Position numbers and translations under genes: made by a program. Below, piece by piece: positions 60,943 through 64,000 of a stretch of 64,000 nt of DNA (position 1 is the stretch's first letter; every line of letters begins with the position of its first letter). The notes beneath the pieces are model-generated. The model worked only from the letters and a program-made list of their open reading frames with translations. It did not search any database and had not been told where the DNA came from. This DNA comes from Opitutaceae bacterium (GTDB lineage Bacteria > Verrucomicrobiota > Verrucomicrobiia > Opitutales > Opitutaceae). The DNA lies in NCBI GenBank assembly GCA_028284235.1, contig JANQSC010000019.1:20206-84205 (forward strand), in the 5' to 3' direction.

Positions 60943-61022
60943 TGGTAGGGACCGACTGCCAGGCGGTCCGCAATACTGATCGATTCAATCGACTGACGCG
61001 GTTCGCCGGGCCGTCGAGCCCT
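60943..61022 (-). tRNA. tRNA-Ser(TGA)-like, degenerate
   Basis: Loop ATTGAAT with anticodon TGA on a TCG/CGA stem. Acceptor AGGGCTC/GGTCCCT has one mismatch, and the end is ACCA. The D-arm CGG-CCCGGCGAA-CCG is present. The T-arm is unclear, because GACCG/CGGTC would enclose a 9-nt loop and shorten the acceptor. There is no long variable arm, unlike normal serine tRNAs. Confidence 0.5.
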
Positions 61023-61069
61023 ACCTTTATCCGCTATTTAGACACACTTTGAGGGAAACCTCTGGAAAC

Positions 61070-61145
61070 TGGCTCGGCTGACGGGTGCTGCCCCCGCTAT
61101 TTCTGCTTCGACAGAGCAGCGACTCTGCTGTTTGTCCTCAGCCGG
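61070..61145 (-). tRNA. tRNA-Asp(GTC)-like, altered elbow
   Basis: Anticodon stem CTGCT/AGCAG with loop CTGTCGA (GTC). Acceptor CCGGCTG/CAGCCGA with the first pair broken, end GCCA. D-loop AAACAGCAGA without GG. T-stem GCGGG/CCCGT with the odd loop GGCAGCA. Confidence 0.65.
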
Positions 61146-61226
61146 TTATGGAATTGGTGGAAGGTATCGGATTGATTCACTTCGTTCAGGGCTTCGCCCC
61201 GACGCAAGTGCGTCGCCCATCTCCTT

Positions 61227-61313
61227 TCGCTACGCTCAATTCGTCGAACCGATCTGATCGCTCCGTGCAAAAGAGCTGGCCACTCCTAGCAGCCCCACCT
61301 CCCGTTGAACTAT
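61227..61313 (-). ncRNA. Remnants of one or two tRNA-like genes
   Basis: Directly after the Cys gene the minus strand reads TAGTTCAACGGGAG, a D-arm-like phrase. Further on comes GCTCT-TTTGCAC-GGAGC, an anticodon arm that would be Ala(TGC). Neither has matching acceptor strands, and the 3' half runs into unrelated repetitive sequence. Read as decayed copies. Confidence 0.35.
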
Positions 61314-61315
61314 CG

Positions 61316-61388
61316 ACCGCCGCTCTGGTAACGCTCCAGACCAATGTCGATTTGCAGTCGACCGGGTTCACTTGCTCCCTCGCGGCGG
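61316..61388 (-). tRNA. tRNA-Cys(GCA)-like, altered elbow
   Basis: Acceptor CCGCCGC/GCGGCGG with discriminator T, as tRNA-Cys requires. D-stem GGG/CCC with loop AGCAAGTGAA, anticodon stem GTCGA/TCGAC with loop CTGCAAA (GCA), T-stem TCTGG/CCAGA with loop AGCGTTA. The 3' bases are CGA, so CCA is not encoded. Confidence 0.72.
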
Positions 61389-61401
61389 AAGTTGAAATCG
61401 T

Positions 61402-61476
61402 TGGCACGCCGTGCAGGACTTGCACCTGCCTCACTGAGTTTTGGAAGCTCTGTCGCCCCTATGGACATGACGGCGT
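61402..61476 (-). tRNA. tRNA-Trp(CCA)-like
   Basis: Acceptor ACGCCGT/ACGGCGT, D-stem TGTC/GACA with loop CATAGGGGC (GG kept), anticodon CCA in loop TTCCAAA on a weak stem (GAG/CTC core), T-stem GCAGG/CCTGC with loop TGCAAGT. End GCCA. Confidence 0.68.
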
Positions 61477-61495
61477 AGTCGAATTCGGTTTAAAT

Positions 61496-61571
61496 TGGCG
61501 GAGGCCCTCGGTAATGCTCCGAGCCCTTCTGCGCTTCAAGCAGACGCTTCCACTTGGCTAGCTCGACCTCC
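61496..61571 (-). tRNA. tRNA-Phe(GAA)-like
   Basis: Acceptor GGAGGTC/GGCCTCC, D-stem GCT/AGC with loop AGCCAAGTGGA (GG kept), anticodon stem TCTGC/GCAGA with loop TTGAAGC (GAA), T-stem CTCGG/CCGAG with loop AGCATTA. End GCCA. Position 37 is G rather than the usual A. Confidence 0.72.
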
Positions 61572-61581
61572 GGTATTGGAG

Positions 61582-61657
61582 TGGAGGCGGCGGATCGGGA
61601 CCCCGCGCAATCCGGTTTAAAAGACCGGTGTCCTTAACCCATGTAAACGACACCTCC
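61582..61657 (-). tRNA. tRNA-Lys(TTT)-like
   Basis: Acceptor GGAGGTG/CGCCTCC with discriminator A. D-loop with GGG, anticodon stem CCGGT/ACCGG with loop CTTTTAA (TTT), T-stem GCGGG/TCCGC with loop GTCCCGA. The bases after the discriminator are CTC, so CCA is not encoded. Confidence 0.68.
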
Positions 61658-61666
61658 GCAAAAAAT

Positions 61667-61741
61667 TGGACTGTCCGGCAGGTAACGCTCCTGCTTGCGT
61701 TCGCTCCCAAAGCGAACGCCTCGCTTTTCGGCCTCGGACAG
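61667..61741 (-). tRNA. tRNA-Pro(TGG)-like, altered elbow
   Basis: Acceptor CTGTCCG/CGGACAG, discriminator T, encoded CCA. D-stem GCC/GGC with loop GAAAAGCGA (no GG), anticodon stem TTCGC/GCGAA with loop TTTGGGA (TGG), T-stem GCAGG/CCTGC with loop AGCGTTA, identical to that of the Cys gene. A T discriminator is unusual for proline. Confidence 0.72.
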
Positions 61742-61757
61742 TTTGATTACTGACAAT

Positions 61758-61833
61758 TGGAACTCTGAACGGGATTCAAACCCGTATTTTCGCGGCGAAA
61801 ACGCGAGGTCCTGTTCAATTAGACGATCAGAGC
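61758..61833 (-). tRNA. tRNA-Glu(TTC)-like, first gene of the array
   Basis: Acceptor GCTCTGA/TCAGAGT, D-stem GTCT/GGAC with loop AATTGAACA (no GG), anticodon stem TCGCG/CGCGA with loop TTTTCGC (TTC), T-stem ACGGG/CCCGT with loop TTTGAAT. Encoded CCA with discriminator T. A possible -10 (TATAGGAT on the minus strand) lies about 20 nt upstream. Confidence 0.75.
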
Positions 61834-61984
61834 AATTCTCCAACTGTGTGTATCCTATACGATAACACGCACCTTCGTCCCTCTCGCAGTGACGAGGCAC
61901 TACGGTTTGGGCGGCCGGTGGATTTTATCCGGTCGTTCTATTGCTTCGTTTGGGCGCAATATTGAAAGCCGCGTTTGTCTGTAT

Positions 61985-62020
61985 ATAAAAATAAAAAGCC
62001 CGCTTCATTTCCGAAGCGGG
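61985..62020 (-). terminator. Rho-independent terminator upstream of the array
   Basis: CCCGCTTC (61999-62006) pairs with GAAGCGGG (62013-62020); the minus strand continues with GCTTTTTATTTTTATATAC. It closes a short minus-strand unit (about 62020-62250). Confidence 0.8.
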
Positions 62021-62249
62021 TATCCATAGATTTCATGTAGGTGGTGTATTCTTTCCTACCGTCTCTGTCTATCCGCTTCGAGCGCGCAGATGGCTTGCTC
62101 CACTTCCGGGCAATACGTACCCTGGCTGAAGGCACAGTCATCCTGCTCCCAATGGTTCGGCATTCTTCCGGAACTCAATGGGTTCTGATTTTGGACTATT
62201 GCTTGTAGATTCACTTGATTTAAGTCGTTGTTGTTTAAAAGTTTAGAAT

Positions 62250-62280
62250 AAAAAACCCGCGTCTCGATCTGAGAGGCGGG
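62250..62280 (-). terminator. Second minus-strand rho-independent terminator
   Basis: CCCGCGTCTC (62256-62265) pairs with GAGAGGCGGG (62271-62280) with one mismatch; a T-run follows on the minus strand. With the previous terminator it frames about 230 nt. Confidence 0.75.
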
Positions 62281-62504
62281 CGACATTGGATTGAATTTCC
62301 TCGTGCTTGGAATTCAGTCGTTTGTCGCCTCCGTTGGTCCTTGCTCATCCATCCGGAAACTATAGAGCGAGGCCTCAGTACCGATGCTGACATGGCATCG
62401 CGTATCGATAATCTGGATCGCTATAGAATTTCTGGTTTTCATGGTGGCGAGCAAGAAAACCGACCATCTGCGGTTCGTCAATACTTAATTTATATATTTC
62501 CTAT
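62281..62504. other. Non-coding stretch between a terminator and an inverted-repeat element
   Basis: No supported gene. GGTTTTC/GAAAACC ends enclose about 15 nt near 62433-62461. AATTCAGTCG and similar short repeats are not convincing. Confidence 0.35.
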
Positions 62505-62671
62505 TTAAGGGCGTTTGAAAAATTCGATCCCATTCGCATTCTCGTTTCCTTTTCGCTCAAAATGCGTTTGCTCGCCTCGACGAACCTCGGTTCGCCTCGA
62601 CTCGCAAGCCACATTTTGATCTGAAAATGAAACTTCGGCTGCTCGGGGAGAATTTTTCAAAGCGCCCTTAA
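62505..62671. mobile_element. 167-bp MITE-like element with terminal inverted repeats
   Basis: The ends TTAAGGGCGTTTGAAAAATT (from 62505) and GAATTTTTCAAAGCGCCCTT (from 62650) are inverted copies with one extra base in the right arm. The interior has a TTCGC/CTCGACG mosaic and no ORF. It lies just after the 3' end of the serine hydrolase gene. Confidence 0.6.
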
Positions 62672-62699
62672 TTTTAAAGAGGAAATCTGCTTTGAGTTG

Positions 62700-63860
62700 C
62701 TACTCCTCGAAAGTCGAGAAAATGGTCTTCAGCAAGGGCCCGCGCCATTTGTTGGTTTGAGTTTGTGGTACTTGGGTGAGGACGATGACGATCAGGTCTA
62801 GGTCGAAGTCGATAATGCCGATGGTGCCGGCGGCTCCGGTGTGCTGAACGCGGCGAGCGGATCCGTCTTCGTTTTGGGCGAGAATATTGAACCCGAGCCC
62901 GTACTTGGCTTTCCCGCGTCCGGGTTGAGATTGATACATTTCCTGTAGTATCGATTCCGATACGACGCGTTTTCCGAGCGCCTCGCCACGATTGCGATGC
63001 AGCAATAGCATCCGGGCGACGTCGGTCGGCGTGGCGATCAGGCTTCCTCCTGGATTGATTACGGTTCCCATCGGCTCGCCGGTCCTGACTTGCAGCCCAT
63101 TTTTCGTTCTCACGTACGGGGTCGGGATCCGATCTAGCATCGACGGGTAGTCGAAGGTCGAGTCGGTGGAACCCAAGGCGGCGAAGAGAGTTTCGGCCAT
63201 GACGGTTTCGAACGGTTTGCCGATTACTATTTCCGCGACTCGGGCGGCGGTCATGTATCCGAGGCGTCCATACCCGTAGGCGGTGGCGGGTTCGTAGAAG
63301 AGGTCGTGGGTGGCCAGCTCGTTGACGACATCTTCGAGCGTTCCGTTCCAGTCGAGCGAGAGTTCGCCAGCTTTGAGCTGGTTGTTGCTGGCGAAGCCTG
63401 CGGTGTGGGACAGGCACATGGCCAGGGTTATGGGCTTGGCGGTTGTTTCCGTCCCGCGGACTTTGAGTTGATTGAACGCGGGGATGTACTTGCCGACGGG
63501 ATCGCTGAAGGACAGCGTGCCTTGCTCGGCCAGAATGGCGAGAGTCGTGGTAGTGTGCGGTTTGGTGAGAGAGGCGATGCGGCAAGGGGCGTTGGCGGGG
63601 AAGGGTTTTCCGGAAGCGAGATCCGCAACCCCAAACCCTTCGTGCAGAACGACCGCTCCCTTATGGATGAGCATCAGGGAGCCGCCGGGAATGAACTGCT
63701 CGTCGATGCCTCGTTGAAAGGCGTCGCGAATCGCGCCGCGCTGGGTTTCGCTTAAGCCGTGTCCCGCCCAGGAGCCGGTCGGCAATGACGACGCGAACGT
63801 GGTGGCGGCCAAGCAAGCCAGGCTGAAGAGGCAGGCGAACGGAAGAGGTCGAGCAGTCAT
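62700..63860 (-). CDS. Serine hydrolase of the beta-lactamase / penicillin-binding family (class C-like)
   Basis: 386 residues from ATG 63858-63860, giving a signal peptide (ARPLPFACLFSLACLAATTFA); the longer frame from 63914 starts in non-coding-looking sequence. The nucleophile motif is SLTK in CRIASLTKPHTT. The second motif, usually Y-x-N, reads YGR in GYGRLGYM. The third is HTG in VQHTGAAGT. The protein is probably a periplasmic esterase or D-alanyl peptidase-like enzyme. The altered Y-x-N argues against a true beta-lactamase. Confidence 0.9.
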   Translation of the reverse strand: MTARPLPFACLFSLACLAATTFASSLPTGSWAGHGLSETQRGAIRDAFQRGIDEQFIPGGSLMLIHKGAVVLHEGFGVADLASGKPFPANAPCRIASLTKPHTTTTLAILAEQGTLSFSDPVGKYIPAFNQLKVRGTETTAKPITLAMCLSHTAGFASNNQLKAGELSLDWNGTLEDVVNELATHDLFYEPATAYGYGRLGYMTAARVAEIVIGKPFETVMAETLFAALGSTDSTFDYPSMLDRIPTPYVRTKNGLQVRTGEPMGTVINPGGSLIATPTDVARMLLLHRNRGEALGKRVVSESILQEMYQSQPGRGKAKYGLGFNILAQNEDGSARRVQHTGAAGTIGIIDFDLDLIVIVLTQVPQTQTNKWRGPLLKTIFSTFEE

Positions 63861-63978
63861 GGGAGCAGGGGTTTGGGACTCTCGCCAGTGTGACGCCCTG
63901 GACAGAAATAGCAAGGAGCATAGCGGGCGACGAACCTGTCAGAGGATGTCCTACCGGATTCGAGAACAAGAGAAACTC

Positions 63979-64000
63979 CCACTTAACTTTCCAAGGTTGG
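63979..64000. repeat. Third copy of the AACTTTCCAA-GG-TTGG palindrome, cut by the window end
   Basis: CCACTTAACTTTCCAAGGTTGG matches the left arm and centre of the palindromes at 2799 and 8149. The sequence before it differs from those copies. Confidence 0.75.

Noticed and set aside
61085..61561. 158-codon plus-strand open frame across the array
   Set aside because: It overlaps the Asp, Cys, Trp and Phe tRNA-like genes, which explain the sequence better.

Overview
The window reads as chromosomal DNA of a heterotrophic Gram-negative bacterium, most likely a verrucomicrobiote of the Opitutae type. The signs are a TonB-dependent receptor next to a LacI regulator, a GH28 pectinase and a sodium/solute symporter; an orphan MacB-like (ADOP) permease; many lipoproteins and secreted proteins; a DUF5060 glycosidase; and intergenic spaces packed with short degenerate repeats. 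The taxonomic call is inference from gene content and no rRNA is present. Most genes are single or in short operons.

Region 1 (1-16.1 kb): end of an S9 peptidase, a lipoprotein, a membrane-anchored multicopper oxidase, a secreted beta-propeller protein, a PQQ dehydrogenase with a heme c site, then a pectin/uronate block: TonB receptor, LacI repressor, GH28 enzyme and SSS symporter. Matching inverted-repeat operators (core TCTAA-CGC-TTAGA) lie before the receptor and between the divergent LacI and GH28 genes, so this block is probably one regulon.

Region 2 (16.1-22.6 kb): a three-gene membrane operon (DoxX plus two small proteins) behind a cluster of palindromes, a zinc-ribbon/TPR membrane protein, an M50-like protease, a four-helix-bundle protein and a small coiled-coil-like protein with a broken copy beside it.

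Region 3 (22.7-33.6 kb): a defence island. Two small XRE regulators with palindromic operators are followed by a type I restriction-modification operon in the unusual order hsdR-hsdS-DUF3800-hsdM, an Mrr-type nuclease with an N-terminal winged helix, a possible Nmad3-like protein, a gene remnant and a membrane-anchored protein of unknown function.

Region 4 (33.6-57.2 kb): lipoproteins, a class II Fic protein, a DUF4336 protein, an ADOP permease, a Tat-exported enolase-superfamily enzyme, an HxlR/thioredoxin-like divergent pair, a PadR/membrane-protein pair, secreted proteins, the DUF5060 glycosidase, an ankyrin-TonB fusion and a DUF2235 hydrolase. The spaces hold mosaics of at least five short repeat families. 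In several places these have become part of coding sequence (a signal peptide, C-termini, stop codons).

Region 5 (57.2-62.3 kb) is the most unusual. On the minus strand there is an array of tRNA-like genes: Glu, Pro, Lys, Phe, Trp, Cys, Asp, Ser, Met, Asn, Gln, Ile, then a slipin/SPFH gene, then His and Arg, then an HNH endonuclease. Each legible gene has a different amino-acid identity. Most have good acceptor and anticodon stems, but nearly all lack the T-loop TTC and most lack the D-loop GG that form the tRNA elbow. Two further fragments, a nested inverted repeat, REP-like hairpins and a 70-nt hairpin lie among them. No RtcB, RtcA or Ro60 gene is visible. A serine beta-lactamase-fold hydrolase ends the window.
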